From IMG/VR virus record IMGVR_UViG_3300025585_000172, positions 1 through 23,307 of that record: a stretch of 23,307 bases of DNA; one strand, written 5' to 3'. Positions 12,335 to 21,607 of the stretch are shown one piece after another; position 1 is the first letter of the stretch, and every line of letters starts with the position of its first letter. Position numbers and translations under genes: made by a program. This DNA comes from a virus. Under the pieces are notes generated by a model. That model was given only the letters and a program-made list of their open reading frames with translations. It had not been told where the DNA came from and did no database searches.

Positions 12335-13291
12335 TCAGGCGAGCGAGCTGGACGACTCGATGCGACGGAGAGCCGCCTCGCGGAATCGGCCGTAGCCACC
12401 CAACCAGTACCAACCGACCGGCTGGAAACGGTTGAGGGTATCGGTGATCGGGCCGCGAACGACCTTCGGAACCGCACCGTTGCCGTCCTGCTGGCTGTAC
12501 GCCTTCGCGATGGCCTGACGACCCATGATGTGCGTGCAGTACACCTCGATCGTGCCGGTCGAACCGGAACCGTCCGAAGCGTTCTCGAACACCTTCGCTC
12601 GCGGAGTCTCGATGAAACGCACTCCTTCGAACGCGCCGATCTCACCGTTGTAGATCATGCTGGTGTCGACGTACACGTGCGGGTCACGCCACGCGGCCGC
12701 GCCAGTCTCACGACGGAAGTCGTAAGCCACGTCCGGGTGGATGTAACCCATGTACAGGCCGTTGAACGTCGGAACGTTCGCGCCACGCAACTGGGCGGTC
12801 ACCTTGCGGATGTCGTTGGCCTCGATGATGTCTTCGGCGGCGACGGTGGTGCGGCTCGACGGGGTGGACGATCCACCGCCACCGTAAACCACGTTCGTGC
12901 CACCAGCGATCACATCGCGGACGATGCTGTCGATCGAGATGCCAGCGTTGTAGCCGACGACGTTCGCGGCCACCGTGTCCACGTCGAGGAACGAGGTTCC
13001 GCGAAGCTTGGCGGTGGTGAGGACGGCGTTACCGTACTCGGCGAGGGTGACGCTGACCTGCGAGTCGGACATGGCCACGGCGGTCACATCGGACGTTTCG
13101 GTCAAAGCGGAGGTGGCGGCCGAAAGATCGTTGAAGATCGTGAAGGTCACCGACGTACCGGGCATCGCCTGATTCGTGGGCTGGACTTCGACGGCTGCGT
13201 CGAACAGCAGTTCGGAACGGAGGGCGAAGTACGCCAACCGGTCAAATGCTGCCTGATCGACTGAAAGGGCTGCGGTATCTGTGTATGCCAT
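12335..13291 (-). CDS. Major capsid protein, N4-gp56 family
   Basis: The 318-residue product has a strong ribosome-binding site (GAAGGAGTGAACCCTCATG). The region 159-235 (NDIRKVTAQLRGANVPTFNG, YIHPDVAYDFRRETGAAAW, NGEIGAFEGVRFIETP) matches the N4-gp56-type major capsid family, which has the HK97 fold and forms the head shell. The N-terminal part (AYTDTAALSVDQAAFDRLAY) and the FTIFNDLSAATSALTETSDV strand region are typical of these proteins. The gene follows a coiled-coil scaffold gene by 48 bases and is followed by a strong terminator, as expected for the most abundant virion protein. Length is within the usual range. This is one of the firmest calls in the window. Confidence 0.93.
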   Translation of the reverse strand: MAYTDTAALSVDQAAFDRLAYFALRSELLFDAAVEVQPTNQAMPGTSVTFTIFNDLSAATSALTETSDVTAVAMSDSQVSVTLAEYGNAVLTTAKLRGTSFLDVDTVAANVVGYNAGISIDSIVRDVIAGGTNVVYGGGGSSTPSSRTTVAAEDIIEANDIRKVTAQLRGANVPTFNGLYMGYIHPDVAYDFRRETGAAAWRDPHVYVDTSMIYNGEIGAFEGVRFIETPRAKVFENASDGSGSTGTIEVYCTHIMGRQAIAKAYSQQDGNGAVPKVVRGPITDTLNRFQPVGWYWLGGYGRFREAALRRIESSSSLA

Positions 13292-13339
13292 GAGGGTTCA
13301 CTCCTTCAAGTGAGATTTGGAAGCCCCCCGACTGGCAGG

Positions 13340-13771
13340 TCAGTAGGGCTGTTGGGCTTGACGTGCTTCAGACAGCAGCATTTCGATCTCGGCTTGGCTG
13401 GTCGCCTTGCCGATCCGGGTCATCAAATCCACGGGAGGCTCAGAGTTGTTGCCGGACGCAACCTTTGCGGTTCTGTCCCAAGCATCCTTCTCGGCTGCCT
13501 TTGTGTCGTGGATGATTGCGGCCTCGATAGCGGCTGCCCGGATCGCATCGGCTGTGAGTTCACCGTCGTATGCCTTCACGAAATACTTGGCGACCGGAAG
13601 GTTCGGATCAACTCCGGCCTTCACAAACGCCAGTTCGCGTGCGGCAGATGCGGCTTCGTCTGCTCTTGCTTTCAGGGCTGCGTTCTCGGCTTCCAACTGC
13701 TTCATCCTCTCGCGGAGAGGATTGCGGCCGGACTCCTGTTCTTCAACTTCGAGTTCGAGTTCGCTGTCCAT
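13340..13771 (-). CDS. Capsid scaffold protein candidate
   Basis: The start is ATG 13771, set by GAAGGAG upstream (GAAGGAGTGTACATAATG); an in-frame TTG at 13792 is not preceded by a ribosome-binding site. The 143-residue protein begins MDSELELEVEEQESG and has a strongly charged coiled coil at about 17-50 (LRERMKQLEAENAALKARAD). It continues with FVKAGVDPNLPVAKYFVKAY, a string common in actinophage scaffold-like proteins, and more helix up to the end (KATSQAEIEMLLSEARQAQQ). Position directly upstream of the major capsid gene, small size, acidity and coiled coil all fit an assembly scaffold that guides head formation and is lost later. Confidence 0.85.
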   Translation of the reverse strand: MDSELELEVEEQESGRNPLRERMKQLEAENAALKARADEAASAARELAFVKAGVDPNLPVAKYFVKAYDGELTADAIRAAAIEAAIIHDTKAAEKDAWDRTAKVASGNNSEPPVDLMTRIGKATSQAEIEMLLSEARQAQQPY

Positions 13772-13868
13772 TATGTACACTCCTTCGCCCAACCAACCCC
13801 CGGAGGCAGGGGAAGGTGCTGCTATGTCTCACCTTGCGGTGGTTCCTGCCGGTATTGGCATCAGGATG

Positions 13869-13897
13869 AGTGTATCACATCTAAAAGTAGATGCCAC
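13869..13897 (-). promoter_or_regulatory. Promoter-like site before the scaffold-capsid pair
   Basis: In the 131-base gap upstream of the scaffold gene the minus strand holds GTGGCA (13892-13897) and TACACT (13869-13874) separated by exactly 17 bases, a fair -35/-10 pair. The spacer contains a perfect 6-base inverted repeat, CATCTA...TAGATG, around CTTT, and the -10 lies in a near-palindrome GATGTGATACACTCATC. Predicted leader is about 90 bases. The dyad may be an operator. Confidence 0.45.
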
Positions 13898-13902
13898 TAT
13901 TG

Positions 13903-14739
13903 TCAGACGATTGACGACTGCCCGTCTTGTGCGACGGCGAATCCACCGCCACCAGCGAACGCGGCTTGGCGTTCAGCTTGACGCTTACGAAGCCTTTGTT
14001 GAGCGGCCGCCGATGTACCAAATACCGCACCAACCTGTTCAGCCTGACTGATCGTTTCATCCTGCTGACCGGCTAACGGTTGGAACAATTCGGTCGCTGT
14101 GGCAAGCGTCTGGAACGACTGTCGAGCCTGTTCGCCGGTAACGCCGGCCTGAGCCAACTGTTCAGCCTGCGTAGCCGTCAAACCAAATCCGGCTTGCAAC
14201 GTTCCTTGTGCAGCGATCTCAGCGGCGCGAGCCTGCTTCAACAACAACGGTGTCGCCTTCTCAGGATCAAGGAAATAGGCGGCCAACTGACCATCATTCA
14301 CTCCGTACAAACGACGCATTTCTTCGATCACCTGTGGATCAGCGTTCTTGACAGATTCATAACCCTGATTGATGCGTTGAGCGAACTCGCCGGGAGACAC
14401 GTCGCCACCGATCAGACGGGAGAACGTGTCGGGGCTGGAATAGAACTCGCGGGGCATACCAGCGGAACGCAAAGTCTGACGGTACACGTTCTCCAACTGG
14501 ATGTACTCGTTTTCAGACAGGACGTTGAGGCCGGCTTGACGACGTTGTTCGTTACCGGCGAACCGTTGACGGTATTCGTTTGTCTGTCGGATACGGCCGA
14601 CAAGAATGTTCGTATCAACAATGTCTTCTTGAAAGACCATCTGGTTGACAAACGAACTCAACTGTTCCAAACCATACGATGTCAAAGTTTGGGCGATGAT
14701 GTCATACGCCGACTGTGCTGTTGAACCCATGTCGCTCAT
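13903..14739 (-). CDS. Probable internal virion / head-associated protein (278 residues)
   Basis: I start at ATG 14739, with GAAGG six bases upstream; the upstream TTG at 14754 is less likely. The protein is mostly helical. It contains FYSSPDTFSRLIGGDVSPGE (99-118), GVNDGQLAAYFLDPEKATPL (146-165) and a Gln/Ala-rich coiled part (190-270) ending in a Gly-rich stretch FAGGGGFAVAQDGQ. The combination of DVSxxE...RIxxxY and a LAAYFLDPxxAxPLL string is familiar from structural proteins of actinophages. With its two neighbours it probably forms an internal or ejection complex that follows the genome into the cell, or a portal-associated core. No enzyme motif is seen. Confidence 0.68.
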   Translation of the reverse strand: MSDMGSTAQSAYDIIAQTLTSYGLEQLSSFVNQMVFQEDIVDTNILVGRIRQTNEYRQRFAGNEQRRQAGLNVLSENEYIQLENVYRQTLRSAGMPREFYSSPDTFSRLIGGDVSPGEFAQRINQGYESVKNADPQVIEEMRRLYGVNDGQLAAYFLDPEKATPLLLKQARAAEIAAQGTLQAGFGLTATQAEQLAQAGVTGEQARQSFQTLATATELFQPLAGQQDETISQAEQVGAVFGTSAAAQQRLRKRQAERQAAFAGGGGFAVAQDGQSSIV

Positions 14740-14740
14740 G

Positions 14741-15772
14741 TCATGCCTTCCCAAACAAATTGGCCAACTGGTTTGTTACTTCGAACGCCCGTTGTTTGGC
14801 TTCGCTGGTGTATTCGTATCCGAACGACCGTTCGTTACGCAGATACTTTCCCCATTCGTTGTAATTCATTGGTCGAGCCTCACCTTTATCGGTCGTGAAC
14901 GTAACGGCTTGCGCCCATTTTGGATCGGTGAAATTGATTGATTCCGGGTTGATTTCCAGAATACGGGCGGCCGCTTGACGGTATGGGTCGGTGATCTGTG
15001 TAAACGTTTGACCGGCATCTAACTGTGCGCTAATCCCCGGATACAACGCTTTAGCCGTGTTCAACGCATAGTTGTTGAACGACTGAATGTTGTCTTTACC
15101 GACAGCAATATTATTCACCCAACTGTTGAACGTTTGATCGGACAACGAAATCCCATAATTCGAGGCGGTTTCTCGCAACTGTTGACCGATAAATCCGGTC
15201 GACAGCTGAGACATACCACCAGACGTTTTCACGCCTTCCGCACCGACAGCGTTCTGCAACGTTTGTTCGTCCCAACCGCCACGCAAACTGTTCTCAGCCA
15301 ACTTCATAACAGTCGCATCATCAAACGCCAAACCAAGCGTGTTAGCCATGCTTCTCACGTTGTTTGCCTGCTTGTCGATCTGCTGTTGAGCGGTCGCAGG
15401 ATCAGTTTGTTTGAGACTGTCCCATGAACGGGCCGACGAACTGTTGTTCTTGAACCAGTTGGTTTGACGAAGTTCGTACTCAAACTTTGCGTCCGACCAT
15501 TCGCCTGCAACCGCTTTCTGAATCAGATCAGAGATTTCGGGGACAGATTCAATGATGGCGAAATAACCGCCGTACTGTTCTTTGGCTGCCTGCTTCCAAT
15601 CAACGGGCGTAACCGTGGTCGGAGCGACTGGAGCGGGTTTAGATTTATCGCTCGGCTTTTTCTTCGGCACATACGGATCAAATTTGCCGACCGCACCGGG
15701 CGCATAACCACCAATATCAATCGGAGTCGGCGGTTTTGTTTCAGCAGGTTTCGTTGGCTTTTTAGATGCCAT
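14741..15772 (-). CDS. Probable internal virion protein (343 residues)
   Basis: The ATG shares one base with the upstream stop (TGATG). The N-terminus is Lys/Pro-rich and probably disordered (ASKKPTKPAETKPPTPIDIG, to about residue 55). The rest is helical. It has KFEYELRQTNWFKNNSSSAR (about 97-116), then DPATAQQQIDKQANNVRSMA and a long C-terminal helical part with NEWGKYLRNERSFGYEYTSE near residue 310. The FxxxLRxTxWF...R.W...DPATAxxQ pattern occurs in actinophage structural or ejection proteins from memory. The end KAFEVTN-like helix (QRAFEVTNQLANLFG) is amphipathic. It lies within a run of four helix-rich genes between portal and scaffold, a typical ejection-protein position in short-tailed phages. 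Confidence 0.68.
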   Translation of the reverse strand: MASKKPTKPAETKPPTPIDIGGYAPGAVGKFDPYVPKKKPSDKSKPAPVAPTTVTPVDWKQAAKEQYGGYFAIIESVPEISDLIQKAVAGEWSDAKFEYELRQTNWFKNNSSSARSWDSLKQTDPATAQQQIDKQANNVRSMANTLGLAFDDATVMKLAENSLRGGWDEQTLQNAVGAEGVKTSGGMSQLSTGFIGQQLRETASNYGISLSDQTFNSWVNNIAVGKDNIQSFNNYALNTAKALYPGISAQLDAGQTFTQITDPYRQAAARILEINPESINFTDPKWAQAVTFTTDKGEARPMNYNEWGKYLRNERSFGYEYTSEAKQRAFEVTNQLANLFGKA

Positions 15773-16509
15773 CACACACCACCAATCGCATTGAAGAACT
15801 TGTTGATATAGCCCAACGTCTTATACGCCGAAGCCTCAGTAGGAGCCTGCTCCTCAGCAAACTTTTGGGCAGCCACATCAGGAGACGGAGCCTGCGTCAT
15901 CGTTCCACCACCCGAAGCCTTACGTTGTTCAGCAACCTGTTGAGCCTGAAAAGCCTCCACAAACCGGTTCGCCTCGTCATCGGTGAAATCACGCCCCAAC
16001 GTCTGTTGAGCAACCTGCTTTGCAACAACCTTCAAATCCTCAGGATTCGTCACCTGATAAGTCCGACCGGAACCGCTCGAAACCGGTGTGCGACCGGTCA
16101 AACGTTGCTTCAAATAGTTTTGCTTCTCCAAGCCGGCCATATTCGATGCAACCAACCATTGTTTGATCGCATAAATCTCAGAACTGAAATCACCGATCGC
16201 ACCCTTAGAAATAAACCCGGCTGCCGCAAGTTGTTGCATCAAAGCCTGCTGATTTCGAGGACTCAACGACGAATAGATAAACCCGGGCTGAGTATCAATA
16301 TCATACGGGCCGGACTGAACAACTTTACCGTTTGAACCGACAAGACCGGGGCCGTCATACGGAACAAACTTGCCGTTCTCAATGATGTAACGGATCGGAG
16401 GCACATAGTTGCCGGGGCCAGATGCACCAGCGTTCTGAATATCCTCGATCGCGGTATCAGCACTATTGTTAGCGTCAGAACCACCTTCACGCGGTTTTCT
16501 CGGAGCCAT
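15772..16509 (-). CDS. Probable internal virion protein (245 residues)
   Basis: ATG 16509 lies just after the TGA of the giant gene; the stop overlaps the next start. The N-terminal 50 residues are hydrophilic and likely disordered (MAPRKPREGGSDANNSADTA). The middle part YSSLSPRNQQALMQQLAAAG (about 79-98) and VTNPEDLKVVAKQVAQQTLG plus DFTDDEANRFVEAFQAQQ (about 152-191) form helices. The latter resemble a motif of ejection or minor head proteins in other actinophages (NPxDLxxxAxxVAxxxLGRxxTDxE). The C-terminal end KTLGYINKFFNAIGGV is amphipathic, with a possible membrane-touching helix. A role in genome ejection is inferred. Confidence 0.65.
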   Translation of the reverse strand: MAPRKPREGGSDANNSADTAIEDIQNAGASGPGNYVPPIRYIIENGKFVPYDGPGLVGSNGKVVQSGPYDIDTQPGFIYSSLSPRNQQALMQQLAAAGFISKGAIGDFSSEIYAIKQWLVASNMAGLEKQNYLKQRLTGRTPVSSGSGRTYQVTNPEDLKVVAKQVAQQTLGRDFTDDEANRFVEAFQAQQVAEQRKASGGGTMTQAPSPDVAAQKFAEEQAPTEASAYKTLGYINKFFNAIGGV

Positions 16510-16511
16510 AA

Positions 16512-19500
16512 TCAGTCCTCGTCCTTCACATCAACTTCTTGCAACAACAAACGTTCCCAAATTCGACCGAAATCAGGATACACCGTTGCCAGACGCTCAC
16601 CTTCTGCACGGAGAATGTCACGCAAATCTGCGTTTGCGCCAGCAGCCAAAGTTTTGCCGCGTTGATCCGCAACTTCTAAAGCAGCATCGCGAGCAGTCAA
16701 ATACTCGCGGGTCGCTATCGCAACCTGATTATCGTCCATACGAGCATCAAACGCGGCCTCATACAACACGTTCATTTTGGCATCAAAAGCCCGTACGTCA
16801 ATAGGAGCCTTAGCAAAACCGGGGTATTGATCGTAAAGTTTTTCTCGTTCACGACGCAAAATTGCTCTTTGCTCATCGTTGGGTTTCGGGCCGGCCGCAC
16901 GGATCATACGACGATAAATTGAGGTTCCCATCAACCGTTGAGATTCCTCAATCATTTCTTGTGGACTCAAAGGTTTACGAACATCGTTTTCGATTTGACG
17001 GAGGTAAACCTGATAATCAAACTTTGACCCGACAGGAGAAAAGAAACCGGCAACTTCGTCGTATGTTTTGAAAAACGATTGGTTGTTACGTTCCCATTTA
17101 CCGAATTCTGTTGAGGCATCAAGACCTGAAACAGTCGATTTTGTTTTGCCTGCCAGATACAACATGAAGTCATCTTTGAACGTGTCGGTAAATATCTCAA
17201 CTGCGGTGTCATAGTTTTCGTCTTGTAACTGACGGAAATACTTTGACATTTCAACAGCATGAATGTCTGTCTTTGACAAATCAATTTTTTCGTTGCCGAC
17301 CGTAATCGTCTGTTTCTTTGCTTCTTCACCTAACGGAACAACAAGACGCGGAACGGGTCGAGTCGGCCCAACAAACTGTCCCAAAACGCGAAGGAAAAGA
17401 AGTGCGCGTGCTTTTTCAACCGAATCGTTTTGCAGTTTTTGCATATCTGCTTCAGTTGAAAGATCGTAGTCACCGGATGCGGCAAGAACTTCCATGACTT
17501 GCATTGTCATGTCGCCGTACAAACGATCGTTTTCTGGGTCTTGAAACGCTGACCATAATTTTTGCCACCATGCAGGGTTCGGAAGAATTCCGATTTGAGG
17601 TGATCCGTATGGAGTAAGAATTTTTGAAGCCCAATCAAATTGAGGTTTATCTTTCAAAAAGAAACCTGCCGCGGCCTGAACATATGGGCCAACACCCGGA
17701 AGAATGTTGAATCCCATGTTCAAAGTCTTTGCAGGAGCAACCATGTCAACTTGAGGAATGTCTAAAGCTTTCTGCAAACCTGTTCCTGCACCGTAACCAA
17801 GACCAGCACCACCAATCAAACCGGGCAAACCAAAACCAATCGCCCCAATCCCAGCAGTACCAAAAGCCGCCATGAGCGGAACTGTCTGTGATCCAAAAGG
17901 ATAGTTGAAAACGTATTCGCCGGTTACAGGGTCGGTGTAAAAGAAACCTCGACCATCGTTATTGAGGTCTGCTTGACGCAACCCTTCAATCGCAACATAT
18001 CCACGTTTGAACGCTTCTGGGTTGGTAGTCAACGTTTTGCCCCAGTTTTTCATCACTTCAGCCCATGCAGAACCGAACGGAGTGATGATCTGCAAAATGT
18101 CACCAAAGTTGGATCGTTCAGCAGCGTTATAGAAAAGTTCTTTAGTGGTGTCTAGGGCTGCGCCTTTGGCATAAGCATCAATTTCTTCGAACGTGAGTTT
18201 CCCGTTTGAAGCCAACGTTCCTTCTGCTTTGTCCCACAGTTTCTTGGCTGCTTCATCGTTGCCGACATATCGGAAAAAGAACTTCTTATTGAATGTTTCT
18301 CCGGCCTCTTTAGCTGCGGCTTGAATGTTTGCTTTGATAATTGCTGCTTCGCCGGGCGCAAGTTCATCGGCAAGATTGTCAATCACCTTGTAATATTCTT
18401 GTCTGAATACTGGTGAACGATTCAAGAAACTTTCGCGCTTCGGGTAAAGTTCAGCGAAGAATTTGTCAACAAGTCGATCGTACATTTTGATGACGGGGAT
18501 TCCACGACTACTTGATCGAAGCACATCAATGGTGTCTTGTGCTTTATAGGTTTCTCTCAGCACAACATTCGGGTTATTTACGACATTGTTGATTTCTTTT
18601 AGGAAATTATCTTCGTAACCAATGATTTGGCCGGTGCGTGAAAACTGAAGACCACCAACAATTTTCCCGGTTGCATCCGTGTATTTCCCTGATGCAACAA
18701 TTTCACGCAACAAATCATTTTTGCCGGTGCTTAGATCAATGCGTCGTTGAACAGTCTCGATATAACCGCGAAGATTTGTTTCATTCAATGCGCCCTGAGC
18801 ATCTTTGAAAACAACGGTTCCAATGGTTTTTTGACCGGATGAATCAGGAATAATCTTGTTCTTCCACATATTCTGAAGACGGTCAACGTGTCTGCGGCCC
18901 TCAGGAGTGGATTTCATCCAATCAATGATTTCATCAACGGTTTGACCAGAAGCAAGTCGTCGAGCAACATCATCTGTGTGCAGCAACGCCATTTCGGCGG
19001 CAATCGCTTTTGAATAGTCTTGGATGCCGTCGCCTCGACGGACGCGTCGCCATGCACCAGTAAGTCTTTCCCGTGCATGACGGTTCACGTCACCAATGTT
19101 TTCGCGGACTGAAGCAGAAACAGCTTCGGCCATTTCCTGTTGTCCTAGACGAATCAAATCTTCTGGATCGCCCTTGAATGTTGTACCCCAAATGTCGCCC
19201 TTGAACTTTTTGTGGAACGCAACTTGGATCAATTCGAGAGGATGGAATACTCCGGTCTGGATTCCGGGAGCAAATGATTGACGGAACAACGAGTCAGACA
19301 TATTGCGGTAGACGTAACCGCCAGTCATCAATGTTACGGGTTTCCACAAATAGCCTTGAATCCAATCAAGAACAACAAGAGGTGTTCTCAAATTTCCAAG
19401 TTTTGTTGCGTCACGCAAGCCTTTACCAGTTGTCAAAAATTTGCCGGGATTGATGAAACCTTGTTTTGTCGTAATTTTTTGAATTGGTGACCATTTTGCG

Positions 19501-21218
19501 GCGATTCGACGGACGCGTCGAGGATCAGGAAGCATGACCGAATGTTTCATTGTTTCGGACATCAAATGTGCTGTCATCAACGGATGACCAGAAGTCACAA
19601 TATTTCCTGCATCATCAATCCATGTGAATGTTCCACCCAAATCGCCGGCCGCACCTGCATTATCCAAGAAGCCGTACAAATCTTTCTGATACACCTCTCG
19701 CATATCTGAAAGACCATTATGCAAAATGTCGTTCAGCTCGTCGCTGACTCCCAACTTTCGCATAGCGGCGCGACTCGCCTGCTCAATCTCAATGACAACA
19801 TTACGGATTGAACCATCACCTAAAACAAAAGCATCCGTCAACTTGTTGACAAGATCAATACGTTGCGCTTTCGGCAAACGAGCCTGAATCAAATAGTTAT
19901 TGACATTCTTGATTGATGACGCAACAGCACGATCAGAGCCACCCTCGATCACAACATGACGACCCGGAACGGCAGCCAACAAACGTGCCACTTTAGATTC
20001 TTTTTGAGAACCGAAATACGGGATGTTTCGTTTTACATCATCCCATCGACTGATGTTTACTTGATCGATTCGTTTCGGGCCGATACCACGCGTAATGTCA
20101 CCCAAACCTAAAGTGTCTTCAATGAACAAACGTGCAGTTGTTGAGTCTTTGACATCAACCACACCTCTCCAAAATTTTGCGTCAGCAGTTGGAAACAAAC
20201 TGATCGCTTCATCAATGTTTTTGACTTTTGCAATTCGGTCAATTACTCCACGTCCGGCACGTGTATCAAGAAAGTTGGCGACTTTGCTAGGATTGATGTA
20301 CGCAGAATTGACATCAGTCAATCCGGCAAGTGTGCGTAAGCCTGCTTTAGTTCCTGCGGTTGTAAGGGCCGCATGACTAATCAAGCTACTGCCCGGAAGT
20401 GCTGGTGTTTTGATAGCGACACCGGCATCAATAAGACCCGAAAGAATGTTGTACTCGCGCGAACCCGGTTGCGCGATTACAGTTGCTAGACCTCTACCAA
20501 TCGTCAACGCATGACCATCGATAGTGCCTCGAAGTTTGCGTTGTTGTTCACCTGTTATTTCGTAAATTCGAGCATTTGGGAACCATCCTTCGCCTTGCAG
20601 ATCAGGGTTCTGCACCATTTCACCCAACAGAGTCGCATCCCAAAGGGCATCACCTAAGTTGAATGATCCGGGCGTATAAGCAGATTCACCACCAAAAACA
20701 GTTTCAAGTGAATACTGGTATTGATTGCTTGTTGGAGTTGGCGGGGTAATCGTTGTACCGGGAATTGTTCCAGTTTGACCGCCTTCTTTGACTTGACCGG
20801 AAATATTGTAGATCGCACCAATTACCGGCGTAGCAAGGTTTGTTGCTACGTCTCCAGTCCAAGTGACACCAGCACCAGCCCAACGAACACCAGTTTTTGC
20901 TTTATCAACAACGTTGCGTTCCCACCAACTTTTCTTCTTTGGTGGTTTGACTTCACGAATCCCACGGAAAACTTCTTTAGAAACAACCTGCATCAAAAAA
21001 TCTTTTGATTGCTTCTCATCCATCACACCAGATGTATATGCGCGAGCTGCCGCAATCACAGCACCCGGAGAACTGGCGGGAGCAACCTTGTAAAAATCTG
21101 TTACAGCCTGCGCTAAATCAAAACCGACTGTTCCTTTCAAATTTTGGTAGCGTTGATCGGCCTGTTCCAGTTCGTCGTCAAGACTGTCTTCTTCTTCAGG
21201 ACTCAAAGGAAACGGCAT
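16512..21218 (-). CDS. Giant 1568-residue virion protein, probable internal/ejection protein
   Basis: A single uninterrupted frame of 1568 codons, about 20% of the window. ATG 21218 overlaps the upstream stop (TGATG). The protein begins acidic (PLSPEEEDSLDDELEQADQR). A Trp-rich part near 105-140 reads WWERNVVDKAKTGVRWAGAG followed by TNLATPVIGAIYNISG. The middle is mixed and helical with WIQGYLWKPVTLMTGGYVYR (about 625). A later part has FGDILQIITPFGSAWAEVMK (about 1055), then a Gly-rich hydrophobic stretch near 1105-1150 (MAAFGTAGIGAIGFGLPGLI), which could insert into a membrane. No lysozyme, protease or polymerase motif is visible. Its size, place after the portal and hydrophobic patches fit the large internal core proteins of short-tailed phages that cross the envelope with the DNA. 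GC is visibly lower than in the capsid and portal genes. Confidence 0.7.
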   Translation of the reverse strand: MPFPLSPEEEDSLDDELEQADQRYQNLKGTVGFDLAQAVTDFYKVAPASSPGAVIAAARAYTSGVMDEKQSKDFLMQVVSKEVFRGIREVKPPKKKSWWERNVVDKAKTGVRWAGAGVTWTGDVATNLATPVIGAIYNISGQVKEGGQTGTIPGTTITPPTPTSNQYQYSLETVFGGESAYTPGSFNLGDALWDATLLGEMVQNPDLQGEGWFPNARIYEITGEQQRKLRGTIDGHALTIGRGLATVIAQPGSREYNILSGLIDAGVAIKTPALPGSSLISHAALTTAGTKAGLRTLAGLTDVNSAYINPSKVANFLDTRAGRGVIDRIAKVKNIDEAISLFPTADAKFWRGVVDVKDSTTARLFIEDTLGLGDITRGIGPKRIDQVNISRWDDVKRNIPYFGSQKESKVARLLAAVPGRHVVIEGGSDRAVASSIKNVNNYLIQARLPKAQRIDLVNKLTDAFVLGDGSIRNVVIEIEQASRAAMRKLGVSDELNDILHNGLSDMREVYQKDLYGFLDNAGAAGDLGGTFTWIDDAGNIVTSGHPLMTAHLMSETMKHSVMLPDPRRVRRIAAKWSPIQKITTKQGFINPGKFLTTGKGLRDATKLGNLRTPLVVLDWIQGYLWKPVTLMTGGYVYRNMSDSLFRQSFAPGIQTGVFHPLELIQVAFHKKFKGDIWGTTFKGDPEDLIRLGQQEMAEAVSASVRENIGDVNRHARERLTGAWRRVRRGDGIQDYSKAIAAEMALLHTDDVARRLASGQTVDEIIDWMKSTPEGRRHVDRLQNMWKNKIIPDSSGQKTIGTVVFKDAQGALNETNLRGYIETVQRRIDLSTGKNDLLREIVASGKYTDATGKIVGGLQFSRTGQIIGYEDNFLKEINNVVNNPNVVLRETYKAQDTIDVLRSSSRGIPVIKMYDRLVDKFFAELYPKRESFLNRSPVFRQEYYKVIDNLADELAPGEAAIIKANIQAAAKEAGETFNKKFFFRYVGNDEAAKKLWDKAEGTLASNGKLTFEEIDAYAKGAALDTTKELFYNAAERSNFGDILQIITPFGSAWAEVMKNWGKTLTTNPEAFKRGYVAIEGLRQADLNNDGRGFFYTDPVTGEYVFNYPFGSQTVPLMAAFGTAGIGAIGFGLPGLIGGAGLGYGAGTGLQKALDIPQVDMVAPAKTLNMGFNILPGVGPYVQAAAGFFLKDKPQFDWASKILTPYGSPQIGILPNPAWWQKLWSAFQDPENDRLYGDMTMQVMEVLAASGDYDLSTEADMQKLQNDSVEKARALLFLRVLGQFVGPTRPVPRLVVPLGEEAKKQTITVGNEKIDLSKTDIHAVEMSKYFRQLQDENYDTAVEIFTDTFKDDFMLYLAGKTKSTVSGLDASTEFGKWERNNQSFFKTYDEVAGFFSPVGSKFDYQVYLRQIENDVRKPLSPQEMIEESQRLMGTSIYRRMIRAAGPKPNDEQRAILRREREKLYDQYPGFAKAPIDVRAFDAKMNVLYEAAFDARMDDNQVAIATREYLTARDAALEVADQRGKTLAAGANADLRDILRAEGERLATVYPDFGRIWERLLLQEVDVKDED

Positions 21219-21607
21219 CAGAACCCACTATTTCCGTAGCGACTCAACATCTCCAACAAATCATCATTCGGGAACATCGCATACAACGCACGCAACGTTT
21301 CCAACACATCATCCTGCGGGACACGTCGAGGCATAATGCCCATCTCCGCAGCAGACGGGCCAGCACCAAAATCGGCTCCAGCGGTCACCGGCTCATTCGG
21401 ACGTTCAGTCGGTCGCAACAAATCGCCGCCAGCACCCGGAACCGGACGAGCAGCCCGCTGCGCCTGCACATCAGCAGGCGACGAACCGGGCGACACCTGC
21501 TGTTGAGAACGAGCCTGCGCCGCACCCTCACCATACGTCTGCCCCGTAAAAGCCATCTTACGAGTCGCAGGATTACGAAGATCAGAACGATTCGGATAAT
21601 CGGCCAT
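21218..21607 (-). CDS. Small Gly/Ala/Pro-rich protein between portal and giant gene
   Basis: The 129-residue protein has its ATG in the portal's stop (TGATG) and its stop in the next ATG. The first 90 residues are Ala/Gln/Pro/Gly-rich and probably disordered (AQARSQQQVSPGSSPADVQA). The last 30 form a helix with DDVLETLRALYAMFPNDDLL, ending MLSRYGNSGF. I do not recognise a family. By position it could be a head-completion or portal-linked protein, or a cargo linker. The coupling suggests fixed stoichiometry with its neighbours. Confidence 0.75.
   Translation of the reverse strand: MADYPNRSDLRNPATRKMAFTGQTYGEGAAQARSQQQVSPGSSPADVQAQRAARPVPGAGGDLLRPTERPNEPVTAGADFGAGPSAAEMGIMPRRVPQDDVLETLRALYAMFPNDDLLEMLSRYGNSGF

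Noticed and set aside
12530-13264. Plus-strand frame of 244 codons opposite the capsid gene
   Set aside because: Antisense shadow of the capsid gene, His/Asp/Arg/Gly-rich, no ribosome-binding site or domain.
13321-13350. Weak hairpin (AGCCC with GGGGCT) after the scaffold stop
   Set aside because: The stem is short and interrupted and only two T residues follow, so I do not call it a terminator; it overlaps the scaffold stop and may be chance.
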